A stretch of DNA of 6,517 nt from an uncultured Gammaproteobacteria bacterium (GCA_903870185.1 CAIQCE010000160.1:1-6517); one strand, 5' to 3'; shown: positions 1-5,512, numbered from the stretch's first letter. Numbers and translations: made by a program. The notes: generated from the sequence alone by a model not told the origin.

Positions 1-2238
1 ACATCTTAATAACAAAATATAGAGAACAAAGAAATCCAAAGAGAAATCCTCATCCTTCTTTAGATCATGATCTTTTAAAACAATCGCCAAATCTTTTTTA
101 AGAAGGTTTCTTTCTCTTGAATAGCGAACCAAAGCATTAAATTCAGTCATAATAATAGAAGTTTCACATACCCTTCCGGAAAATTTTCTTCTATTGGAAT
201 TACTAGAAGCAAATACCTTTTTAAGCAAAAATTTATCATGAAGTCTCACAAGAAAATTTGAACTGAAGATGAAATATGAAAATATATTTTCTAATGAACT
301 CATGATTATTTTATCAGAAACAGAATTATGCTTAGCTATAGAAGAAATATATTTTATTTGACCCAATAAACTTTTCAAATTTAAAATTTTACTTATAACT
401 TCCCTGGTTTTGAACAACTCATCATTCAATTTTTTCATTTGATTACTTAGAGAATCGATAATAACCACCCCCAATTGTGGCCTAGCTAATATTCGAGACC
501 TCTCCTCTAAATCAGCCAATCGTGAGATTCCAACAAATAATGAAGGATTGGCCACATTCCCATAAAATATTCTCATAAGCACATCTTGAGAGAACTGTTG
601 AAATAAAAAATTAAATGAATCGAAATCACAAGCCACTATATAGGAATAAAATTCAGTTGCTAGAGCAGCATATATATGCGGCTGATGACATTTATCAATA
701 AACTTTTTCACCTCATCGGAAAACTTTGAAGATTCTCGATCTCTAGTTATTACATAAAAGTTTAATGCTTCTTTCACCATGTTCACAGAGCTCAGGGGAT
801 GACCTGGATCAGATGGGAAAATAGCATATAGAGATAATGCATCATATCCACGAAAAATATCAAATTTTAAAGATGATCCTTCAATTACTTCTTCATAGTT
901 TATTAAATTCAATGCATTTAATTCTTTAATAATATTGAGAAGTGTCAGTAACAATGCATTATGAAAAAGCTTTTCAAGATGCTGATCTAATCCAGTAGAA
1001 CAACTAAATCTGACATCATGACTCAAATTCCTATACATAAACACAACTAAAGCGGTTATTTTAGACTTATCTTTAATAGCTAGGCAGAGCTTTTTTGTTT
1101 CAGAAGGATTGATTTTATGATGAATATTTATTGATCGAATTTGGAATTTCAAAAATGCGATATAGCCTAGATAACTCAATTTTCTAGACATCTCTATCAC
1201 CAATATATTCAATCCACTTAAAGCAAATTTAGTATATTCGTTAGCCTTAAGTAATTTTTCTTTTTCCGCCGAGGGAACTACGGCTTCTTTATTAGCCTCA
1301 ATTGATTCTTTTATGACTTTTAACTGCAATATAACTTCTAAAACCGACCCCTCTATACAAGACAATTCACCCGAGCCTTCTTTCGATGCTCCAATTATAC
1401 TTTCAGAAGGCTTCACATCAGTTCTGAATTTTTTAATTATTTCTTTAATCCATAAATCAAGAGTCTTAACCAATTCTTCCTTTGGATATCCAGCCGAAAC
1501 AGCCATCTCTGAAAATAATTTCAAATAATCAAAAATAGTTCGACCTTTATCATCTCTAAGGCTATTTATCCGAATTAATTTTTCTATTGAATTTGTTAAT
1601 ATATGATTGATAATTTTACTGGATAAAAATGCGAATACCTGTATATGTTTCGCTTCAATTATATAATCAACTAAATATTTCCCGGCTTTAGATGCTTGCA
1701 AAATTACCAGCTCAAATGACCCTTCGAATCGATATATAAAATTGCTAATTTCAGGATCAGTTAAACCTTCATGACTCTCTAAACATGAATATATATTTTC
1801 TAAAATGTAAACATGCTGATCAAGATGATCTCGATCTTTATTAACTAGCTCACTATATAATGTTTTATAAATTAAAGATGGATATTCAATTAATTTTCTT
1901 TCATCAAATTTTACTGCTGCTCCGGCGCCAGCAGAAGCAGAAGCAGAAGCCCCAGCTGAAACTGCGAGTTCAAGTGCGGGTGCAGACATAGCTGCAGACT
2001 TCCCACCTTTTTCAGATTTCAGAACTTTTGAAACTTTAGTCTTAGCAGGAACTGCAGCCTCAGTTAAAGCACTTAAGCTTCCTGCAGCTGCTATAACGGA
2101 ATGCTTGAGTGCTTCAACTGAAGTATAACGTGTTATGGCAACCCCGGGAAATGCAACCGCCAACATTTCCGCCATCCTTCTCGTTCCGTCAGCTTTAGAA
2201 TCTACTGCATCACCTAGTTTTCCTTTATCTCTACTCAT
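1..2238 (-). CDS. Large helical orphan protein with Ala/Ser-rich N-terminal region (3' end outside window)
   Basis: I do not recognise this protein. The frame is open from an ATG at 2238 through 746 codons to the left edge, with an in-frame TAA directly before the ATG, so the start is secure and the C-terminus is missing. Residues 1-108 are rich in Ala, Ser, Gly and Lys and end in an alternating Ser-Ala/Gly-Ala run (about 93-108). From about 109 onward the composition changes to Leu, Ile, Lys, Ser and Asn, predicted by eye to be almost all alpha-helix. A likely long helix or coiled coil lies at about 590-630. There is no signal peptide, no clear membrane helix and no catalytic motif. A single stretch at about 229-239 (DDKGRTIFDYL) loosely recalls an ankyrin turn, but it does not recur. 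The ribosome site is weak (AGG, 9 nt from ATG). The frame has no stop over 2.2 kb of AT-rich DNA, so the gene is certainly real. Size and style would suit a secreted effector, but that is inference. Confidence 0.85.
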   Translation of the reverse strand, partial: MSRDKGKLGDAVDSKADGTRRMAEMLAVAFPGVAITRYTSVEALKHSVIAAAGSLSALTEAAVPAKTKVSKVLKSEKGGKSAAMSAPALELAVSAGASASASAGAGAAVKFDERKLIEYPSLIYKTLYSELVNKDRDHLDQHVYILENIYSCLESHEGLTDPEISNFIYRFEGSFELVILQASKAGKYLVDYIIEAKHIQVFAFLSSKIINHILTNSIEKLIRINSLRDDKGRTIFDYLKLFSEMAVSAGYPKEELVKTLDLWIKEIIKKFRTDVKPSESIIGASKEGSGELSCIEGSVLEVILQLKVIKESIEANKEAVVPSAEKEKLLKANEYTKFALSGLNILVIEMSRKLSYLGYIAFLKFQIRSINIHHKINPSETKKLCLAIKDKSKITALVVFMYRNLSHDVRFSCSTGLDQHLEKLFHNALLLTLLNIIKELNALNLINYEEVIEGSSLKFDIFRGYDALSLYAIFPSDPGHPLSSVNMVKEALNFYVITRDRESSKFSDEVKKFIDKCHQPHIYAALATEFYSYIVACDFDSFNFLFQQFSQDVLMRIFYGNVANPSLFVGISRLADLEERSRILARPQLGVVIIDSLSNQMKKLNDELFKTREVISKILNLKSLLGQIKYISSIAKHNSVSDKIIMSSLENIFSYFIFSSNFLVRLHDKFLLKKVFASSNSNRRKFSGRVCETSIIMTEFNALVRYSRERNLLKKDLAIVLKDHDLKKDEDFSLDFFVLYILLLRC
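1933..1950 (-). repeat. Threefold hexamer repeat in the Ala/Ser linker
   Basis: The plus strand reads AGAAGC three times in a row. In the minus-strand gene this gives alternating GCT TCT codons for Ala-Ser dipeptides at about residues 97-102. Gain or loss of a unit would lengthen or shorten the linker without shifting the frame. Confidence 0.75.
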
Positions 2239-2448
2239 TTATCTAAACCTAAATCTTAATTAAGCATCTATAGACACCAAAAACCAAAAATAAAATTAAT
2301 GAAACTTAGACCCTCGAAACAGACCGGCAGGTAGTTTTCAAAAACACGATGCTAAATATTACTACAGACTATTTACCTAAAGTAGGAAACCCAGTATAAA
2401 CTTTTGACTAGCTTAATTTAGATTTATTAAGGATATCTTAAGAGTAGA

Positions 2449-2480
2449 GGTGCCAGGCACCAATTAGGATACCTGGCACC
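2449..2480. repeat. REP-like palindrome, GGTGCC/GGCACC type
   Basis: The plus strand has GGTGCCAGGCACC, itself a 13-bp palindrome around a central A, then 10 bp, then CCTGGCACC. The first nine bases and the last nine are perfect inverted repeats. It cannot serve as a terminator for either neighbour, because the T-run lies on its upstream side as read on the minus strand, and belongs to the separate hairpin at 2481-2522. From memory, palindromes with GGTGCC...GGCACC ends are dispersed in many bacterial genomes, often as REP elements moved by Y1 (RAYT) transposases. One copy in this window cannot prove that. Confidence 0.55.
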
Positions 2481-2522
2481 AAAAAAAATCCCCAGTAAAA
2501 TTTATATCATTCCACTGGAGAT
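2481..2522 (-). terminator. Rho-independent terminator of the membrane-protein gene
   Basis: On the minus strand, ATCTCCAGT (2522-2514) pairs with ACTGGGGAT (2496-2488) to make a 9-bp stem with one U-G wobble and a 17-nt loop. It is followed at once by a run of seven more T (2487-2481). It starts 16 nt after the TGA stop of the gene at 2539-3327. On the plus strand the wobble becomes an A-C mismatch and no T-run follows, so the element is oriented for the minus-strand gene. Confidence 0.75.
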
Positions 2523-2538
2523 TTAACAGCTATAATAT

Positions 2539-3327
2539 TCAAGGAACTGGATGAGGATGAACCAAGCCCATCATTGGCACCGGCACTCCACCTCTATGAG
2601 ATCCTTCTAAACCATCCCTATCTTCTTCATAAGTAACCAGTCTTGTGTGTTCAACTTCGGAAAAGTTAGGGAGCGGTCTATTCGCAGGTGTTAATTTATC
2701 TGAATTCGCCATACACCCTAAACCTGACCCTTCAACAAACAAAGGGAAAGTCCGTTTTTCTTGAGTAAATTTCAGGCAAGACCAGGATGCTATACCTAAA
2801 AATGCTGTAATACCTGCCAAGATACCTGCCCCAGTTATAAGAGCAGGGAATGAGAGCGGAGCAAATGCCAACCCTAACCATGCACCAGCCAACCCCACCA
2901 GCGAAAATATACTAAACAGATGTGCAAACTTCTCCCTTGGAGATAATTGCACAGCTTTGCTTTGCTCCTTACTGAAGAAAAGATCAGTAAAAATATAAGA
3001 TAGGATGGTAAGAGGCAGCATAGCCAACCCCGCCAAAGGGAACGGTAGGATCGTAACTAAAGTTGCAGCGATACCTAAAGTTAATGCAGCACCACCCAAA
3101 AATAAAAATGTTCTCCAGGCATTCTCAGGGGGATTTGAGAAAAATCTAAATAATAAAGATCCCCCTAAGGTAAACATCATCAGAAAATATCGGATAGGAA
3201 GAGCCATTGGAACAAATATTGAAAACACAGAAAAAATTAAATTGGCATAGAGAAGGAATTGAGAAATTCCATAAGCTGAAAGTTTAAGTAACATACGATT
3301 TTCTTTTGATAATTCGAGTAATGGCAT
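2539..3327 (-). CDS. Six-helix membrane protein with long polar C-terminal tail, unknown function
   Basis: I do not recognise a family for this 262-residue protein. Hydrophobic segments by eye fall at about 18-42, 46-63, 71-93, 95-117, 135-157 and 158-180, arranged as three helical hairpins with short loops. A charged loop lies between the fourth and fifth (about 119-134). Residues 187-262 form a polar tail with an acidic patch (EEDRD, 234-238) and a Gly/Pro/His-rich end. There is no cleavable signal peptide; the first helix probably acts as the anchor. The ATG start has AAGGGG (3335-3340) 7 nt upstream. The BON lipoprotein gene lies 97 bp upstream on the same strand with no clear terminator between, so cotranscription is possible. 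A strong terminator follows the stop. The tail could bind a partner or serve as a sorting signal; neither can be shown here. Confidence 0.85.
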   Translation of the reverse strand: MPLLELSKENRMLLKLSAYGISQFLLYANLIFSVFSIFVPMALPIRYFLMMFTLGGSLLFRFFSNPPENAWRTFLFLGGAALTLGIAATLVTILPFPLAGLAMLPLTILSYIFTDLFFSKEQSKAVQLSPREKFAHLFSIFSLVGLAGAWLGLAFAPLSFPALITGAGILAGITAFLGIASWSCLKFTQEKRTFPLFVEGSGLGCMANSDKLTPANRPLPNFSEVEHTRLVTYEEDRDGLEGSHRGGVPVPMMGLVHPHPVP

Positions 3328-3424
3328 AATGAATCCCCTTTAATTTTTTAATGAAAAAGTTAATCCTCTTGAGAAAAGCGATAACACTTATCTAATTTTT
3401 ATTAAAAAAATTCCAGAATATTCT

Positions 3425-3745
3425 TTAGTTAGAAACGACTATATTACTGTGAACCGCTCTAACACCTGGAACAGAAGCAGCTGCATCTTCAACCAACTCT
3501 AATACATGCTGACTTCTGACAGTCCCATTTAAAATAATTATGCCATTTTGTGAACTTACCAAGATTTTATGACCATGAACCCCCTTAGCTTGATCAATTT
3601 TATGCCGAACAGTGCTAGCTACTTCTTGATCTGTTACATAAACAGGCGCAGTGAACGTCGGTTGCGGTGGATTATTTTGGGCACAACCCGCCAAACACCC
3701 TGTTACTGAAAGAACAATTAATGAGGAACGTATAGTTTTATTCAT
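3425..3745 (-). CDS. Small BON-domain lipoprotein
   Basis: The protein has 106 residues. The N-terminus is a lipoprotein signal: Lys3 and Arg6, a hydrophobic core, and the lipobox LAGC at 18-21, so the mature protein should begin at lipidated Cys21. The next residue is Ala rather than Asp, which in the usual Lol rule favours the outer membrane. After a Pro-rich spacer, residues about 38-105 form a single BON domain (bacterial OsmY and nodulation family). It shows the typical course of helix, strand, a Gly-x-x-x-Leu-x-Gly turn near 68-74, helix, and the closing VPGVRAVHSNIVV strand. BON domains are thought to bind phospholipid or envelope structures and are common in stress-related periplasmic proteins. 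The ATG has AAGGAG (3753-3758) 7 nt upstream. The membrane-protein gene follows 97 bp downstream. The family call is firm; the specific role is unknown. Confidence 0.9.
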   Translation of the reverse strand: MNKTIRSSLIVLSVTGCLAGCAQNNPPQPTFTAPVYVTDQEVASTVRHKIDQAKGVHGHKILVSSQNGIIILNGTVRSQHVLELVEDAAASVPGVRAVHSNIVVSN

Positions 3746-3974
3746 AGTAGAACTCCTTTTTGATTATTGAAAAACTTTACTGAGAAAATAAAGAAAAGTA
3801 ATCTAAAACTACAAAAGGACAGTTAAGAAAAATTCCAACACAAGATGAAAAGCATTTTAGAGTTATAACTGAAGCTGAAATATCGCACTACATTTTTACC
3901 ATACTCAATGCAGGCTTCTTTGTCAAATTTCATTATTCATACTAATTGTGATTGAATACAAAAAACACGAACTG

Positions 3975-4003
3975 TTGACGACAGCTTTAGTAAAAGATAT
4001 TCT
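3975..4003 (+). promoter_or_regulatory. Possible sigma70-type promoter just before yjdM
   Basis: TTGACG (3975-3980) lies exactly 17 bp before TATTCT (3998-4003), matching the -35 and -10 consensus at 5/6 and 4/6 positions. Transcription would begin near 4010, right at the ATG at 4011, so the message would have almost no leader. This fits the lack of a Shine-Dalgarno sequence there. The match is by eye and could be chance in AT-rich DNA. Confidence 0.35.
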
Positions 4004-4010
4004 TCAACCC

Positions 4011-4352
4011 ATGAATATCCTACCCCAATGTCCAAAATGTCATTCAGAATATACCTACAAAGATGGGCTTCTATTTATTTGTCCAGAATGCTCACATGAA
4101 TGGACAGCTGAAAATGCAGAAGAAAATAATGACAATGCTCCTATTATAAAAGATGCAAATGGCAATATCCTTCAAGACGGAGACACTGTCACTGTCATAA
4201 AGGATTTAAAAGTCAAAGGATCCTCATTAGTTGTTAAGGTAGGAACAAAAGCCAAAAACATAAGATTGGTCGAAGGAGACCATGACATCGATTGTAAAAT
4301 TGATGGCATTGGAGCGATGAAATTAAAATCTCAGTTTGTGAAAAAGGGGTAG
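4011..4352 (+). CDS. yjdM: YjdM/PhnA family zinc-ribbon protein
   Basis: The product (113 residues from this start) closely matches the enterobacterial YjdM family, once named PhnA. Residues 7-31 are a zinc ribbon with two CPxC pairs (C7/C10 and C24/C27), followed by HEW. After an acidic linker (about 32-43), residues 45-113 form the conserved small beta domain containing KDANGN, DGD, IKDLKVKGSS, GTK and NIRLVEGDH. The E. coli gene lies upstream of the phosphonate operon, but the protein is not the phosphonoacetate hydrolase also called PhnA, and its function is not settled. A GTG at 3948 would add 21 residues. I prefer the ATG at 4011 because it gives the family's usual length and start, although neither start has a clear ribosome site. 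The gene runs divergently from the lipoprotein gene, and no phosphonate genes are nearby. Confidence 0.92.
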   Translation: MNILPQCPKCHSEYTYKDGLLFICPECSHEWTAENAEENNDNAPIIKDANGNILQDGDTVTVIKDLKVKGSSLVVKVGTKAKNIRLVEGDHDIDCKIDGIGAMKLKSQFVKKG

Positions 4353-4363
4353 AACCCCCTTTA
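4343..4363 (+). terminator. Hairpin terminator that includes the yjdM stop codon
   Basis: AAAGGGG (4343-4349) pairs perfectly with CCCCTTT (4356-4362) around a 6-nt loop, and the TAG stop (4350-4352) is in that loop. The plus-strand tail is only moderately T-rich (TTTATATT, counting the end of the stem). On the minus strand the stem is followed by further T, so it may stop transcription from both sides. Confidence 0.6.
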
Positions 4364-4373
4364 TATTGATTCA

Positions 4374-4472
4374 TTATGCACGATAAAAGATTTTAGGAGG
4401 ACAATCATCTTCCTCACTTGAAAGCTCACAATTATCCTCATACGAACGGTTTTTTTTAAATACAGAAGGTTC
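4374..4472 (-). pseudogene. Startless protein-like frame, possible C-terminal gene remnant
   Basis: On the minus strand a frame runs from just after a TGA at 4475-4473 to a TAA at 4376-4374. It encodes about 32 residues with no ATG, GTG or TTG start. Its composition looks like a real protein end: a basic stretch (KKNRS), then an acidic one (CELSSEEDDCPP), then KIFYRA. A bidirectional-looking hairpin lies directly beyond its stop and a REP-like hairpin lies upstream. I read it as the tail of a gene whose front has been lost, but a frame this short can arise by chance. Confidence 0.25.
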
Positions 4473-4497
4473 TCACGAATGTGCTTTAAATGAAGCG

Positions 4498-4531
4498 TAG
4501 GTTGGTCCAAAGCGGAGCGTGGGCCAACATC
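4498..4531. repeat. REP-like hairpin, GTTGGNCC/GGNCCAAC type
   Basis: GTTGGTCC (4501-4508) and GGGCCAAC (4521-4528) form an 8-bp stem with one G-U wobble on the plus-strand RNA, around a 12-nt loop with AGCGGAGCG. The flanks GTAG and ATC also suit the familiar dispersed element of the form GTAGGTTGGGCC...GGCCCAAC seen from memory in many proteobacterial genomes. It abuts the stop codon of the small ORF at 4530-4712. Confidence 0.6.
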
Positions 4532-4712
4532 AACTTATTCTTTTATCAATGCTTGTATGATCTTTATTAACTTCTGCTGACTTTACCATAGCTTTAGGAG
4601 GGCTCCCATTTAAAAATTCTTCACTATTAAATGCTTTGCTTTTTAAACAAAGCACGAAGTCTTCAGTCTCACTCAACAAACCAAATTCAGCTGAATCAAA
4701 TCCTAGATCCAT
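4530..4712 (-). CDS. Small hypothetical protein, possibly a truncated remnant
   Basis: This 60-residue frame from the ATG at 4712 (a TTG lies directly before it) has no recognisable family. The protein is acidic in its first half (GFDSAEFGLLSETEDF) and mixed in the second (SPPKAMVKSAEVNKDHTS). Codon use resembles the neighbours, and the sequence looks more like protein than like noise. There is no proper ribosome site; a GTGG at a suitable distance lies inside a hairpin. The frame stays open upstream to a TAA at 4742-4740, with a protein-like hydrophobic stretch, which suggests that it may be the end of a once longer gene. Its stop overlaps a REP-like hairpin. Confidence 0.35.
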   Translation of the reverse strand: MDLGFDSAEFGLLSETEDFVLCLKSKAFNSEEFLNGSPPKAMVKSAEVNKDHTSIDKRIS

Positions 4713-4740
4713 CAAAATACCACTAATCAGTGGAATGGAT
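4707..4740 (-). repeat. Nested inverted repeats over the start of the small ORF
   Basis: An outer pair ATCCAT/ATGGAT (4707-4712 and 4735-4740) encloses an inner perfect pair CCACT/AGTGG (4720-4724 and 4729-4733) with a 4-nt loop. As minus-strand RNA, the ATG of the small ORF falls in the outer arm and the only SD-like bases fall in the inner stem. A short T-rich stretch (TATTTTG) follows the inner stem, so it could also be a weak terminator for the gene ending at 4762. Confidence 0.4.
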
Positions 4741-4761
4741 TACCAAATTTTTCAATGCACT

Positions 4762-5439
4762 CTATGGCCTTACACTACTACTGTTTGGGTGAAGCATCGC
4801 AAAAGGCTTTATGATTCGACTTTTTTCATTCAACAATTCATGTAGCGCATCTCTTTCTCCTAAGATTCTTTTGGCCGCTATTTTTTGGAAAAAATCAATA
4901 TTAAAACGATATCTATGGATTGATGCTGGAGGCAACATAGATTTTCGAAGACAAAAAAGTTGCCATTTTTCACTAAAGCCAACTTGAGGAGGAACTAAAA
5001 TACTAAAGTCATAGCGATTGTCAGAAGGCACCCTAACAGACACGAATGAACCACATTCCTCATAAATCTTCTCGGTCAACTCCTCAGCAGTTTCTGCAAG
5101 AATAGTTGTTGACGTATGCTCACCAAAATCAAGCTCAGATGCACAAAAATCCACCCTCGTAATTTTGTCTAATAAATTTCGTTCCTTAAGATGATTAAAT
5201 ATTATCCCACCATCTAAACTCTTTTGAAATTTACCCGTTGCAGAAAGATCAATAATCACCAAAGCATCAGTATCATCAGCATCAGCACCTGCAGCAGCTA
5301 TTGGAGCCGCAGAAAATGTAGCAAGCTTACTCAGGCTTCTAGGACTAGGAGCACTGCTATCAAGATATCCTTTAGCCTTAAAAGATTCAGCTAAAGCTTT
5401 AGAATGTTCATCTTCACCTATTAACCAATAATATGGCAT
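4762..5439 (-). CDS. Orphan alpha/beta protein with weak caspase/C80-like layout
   Basis: The product (225 residues) is not one I recognise. The start is the ATG at 5439, set by GAGAGG (5447-5452) 7 nt upstream. A longer frame back to 5556 would overlap the previous gene and read through a hairpin. Residues 1-25 look like a strand and helix (YYWLIGEDEHSKALAESF), and 43-58 are an Ala/Asp-rich linker. Next come a hydrophobic strand (60-66, LVIIDLS), a helix with an Asn-His (81-82), a strand ending in DFCASE (97-102, Cys99), a long helix (113-128) and another strand (131-138, SFVSVRVP). That strand, helix, strand-Cys, helix, strand order is like C80 or clostripain-type caspase folds, but the expected Gly-His-Gly before the Cys is not there. 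The residue at that place is Asp64. So the protein is either an inactive relative or unrelated. The C-terminus (about 170-225) is basic and helical. Confidence 0.82.
   Translation of the reverse strand: MPYYWLIGEDEHSKALAESFKAKGYLDSSAPSPRSLSKLATFSAAPIAAAGADADDTDALVIIDLSATGKFQKSLDGGIIFNHLKERNLLDKITRVDFCASELDFGEHTSTTILAETAEELTEKIYEECGSFVSVRVPSDNRYDFSILVPPQVGFSEKWQLFCLRKSMLPPASIHRYRFNIDFFQKIAAKRILGERDALHELLNEKSRIIKPFAMLHPNSSSVRP
5264..5297 (-). repeat. Short triplet/hexamer repeats encoding the Ala/Asp linker
   Basis: The plus strand carries repeated ATC and AGC triplets (ATCAGC twice in a row, then GCAGC twice nearby). In the minus-strand gene they encode alternating Ala and Asp around residues 48-58. 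Slippage here would change linker length in frame. Confidence 0.5.
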
Positions 5440-5446
5440 AGTCTGA

Positions 5447-5452
5447 CCTCTC
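5447..5452 (-). promoter_or_regulatory. Ribosome binding site fixing the start at 5439
   Basis: GAGAGG on the minus strand lies 7 nt before the ATG at 5439, the same spacing as the sites of three other genes in the window. It decides against the longer frame starting at 5556. Confidence 0.75.
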
Positions 5453-5469
5453 TTTTTTGTAGTTAATGA

Positions 5470-5509
5470 AGAAAAGGGGTCGATGCAAGTCCTGACCCCT
5501 TCGTTTTTT
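5470..5509 (-). terminator. Bidirectional hairpin between the two right-hand orphan genes, also REP-like
   Basis: AAGGGGTC (5474-5481) and GACCCCTT (5494-5501) form a perfect 8-bp stem with a 12-nt loop. On the minus strand it begins 11 nt after the stop of the gene at 5513-6370 and is followed by TTCTTC, while on the plus strand CG and six T follow. It can therefore end transcription of the upstream gene, and perhaps attenuate read-through into the gene starting at 5439. The GGGGTC ends with a loop containing TGCAAGTCCTGACCCC also resemble dispersed REP-type palindromes I recall from other genomes, so it may be a repeat used as a terminator. Confidence 0.6.
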
Positions 5510-5512
5510 AAA

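Larger units (their letters stand above)
2239..2538. other. Intergenic region between the large orphan gene and the membrane protein gene
   Basis: This 300 bp stretch is AT-rich and carries no credible gene on either strand. Its right part holds the terminator of the membrane-protein gene (2481-2522) and, touching it, a REP-like palindrome (2449-2480). The left part must hold the promoter of the large minus-strand gene. A TATAGA hexamer lies about 30 bp upstream of that start on the minus strand, but I see no matching -35 box, so I do not call a promoter. Confidence 0.6.

Noticed and set aside
1313..1528. Plus-strand frame of 71 codons
   Set aside because: It lies fully inside the stop-free minus-strand gene of at least 746 codons, lacks a ribosome site and has no protein-like pattern.
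1522..1560. Ankyrin-like turn (DDKGRTIFDYL) in the large protein
   Set aside because: Only one such stretch was seen, without the repeating helix pairs and the usual TPLH and LL..GA signatures, so I do not call an ankyrin domain.
2404..2432. TTGACT as a plus-strand -35 box
   Set aside because: No good -10 box lies at 16-18 bp and no plus-strand gene follows.
3005..3250. Plus-strand frame of 81 codons
   Set aside because: It is antisense to the membrane-protein gene, and its Asn/Lys/Pro composition is the mirror of hydrophobic codons on the other strand.
3380..3411. Inverted repeat GATAA/TTATC followed by T on the plus strand
   Set aside because: The stem is 5 bp of mostly A/T pairs, no plus-strand gene ends there, and it lies in the leader of a minus-strand gene; it is likely chance.
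3395..3424. Possible terminator after the BON lipoprotein gene
   Set aside because: AGAATATTCT is a loopless palindrome and the other pairing is A/T only; neither makes a credible terminator, which leaves cotranscription open.
4395..4400. Perfect AGGAGG on the plus strand
   Set aside because: No start codon follows at a usable distance and a TGA comes soon after; the bases are the reverse of two proline codons in the minus-strand remnant.
4636..4845. Plus-strand frame of 69 codons
   Set aside because: It overlaps the end of the minus-strand gene at 4762-5439 and the small minus-strand ORF, with no ribosome site or recognisable motif.
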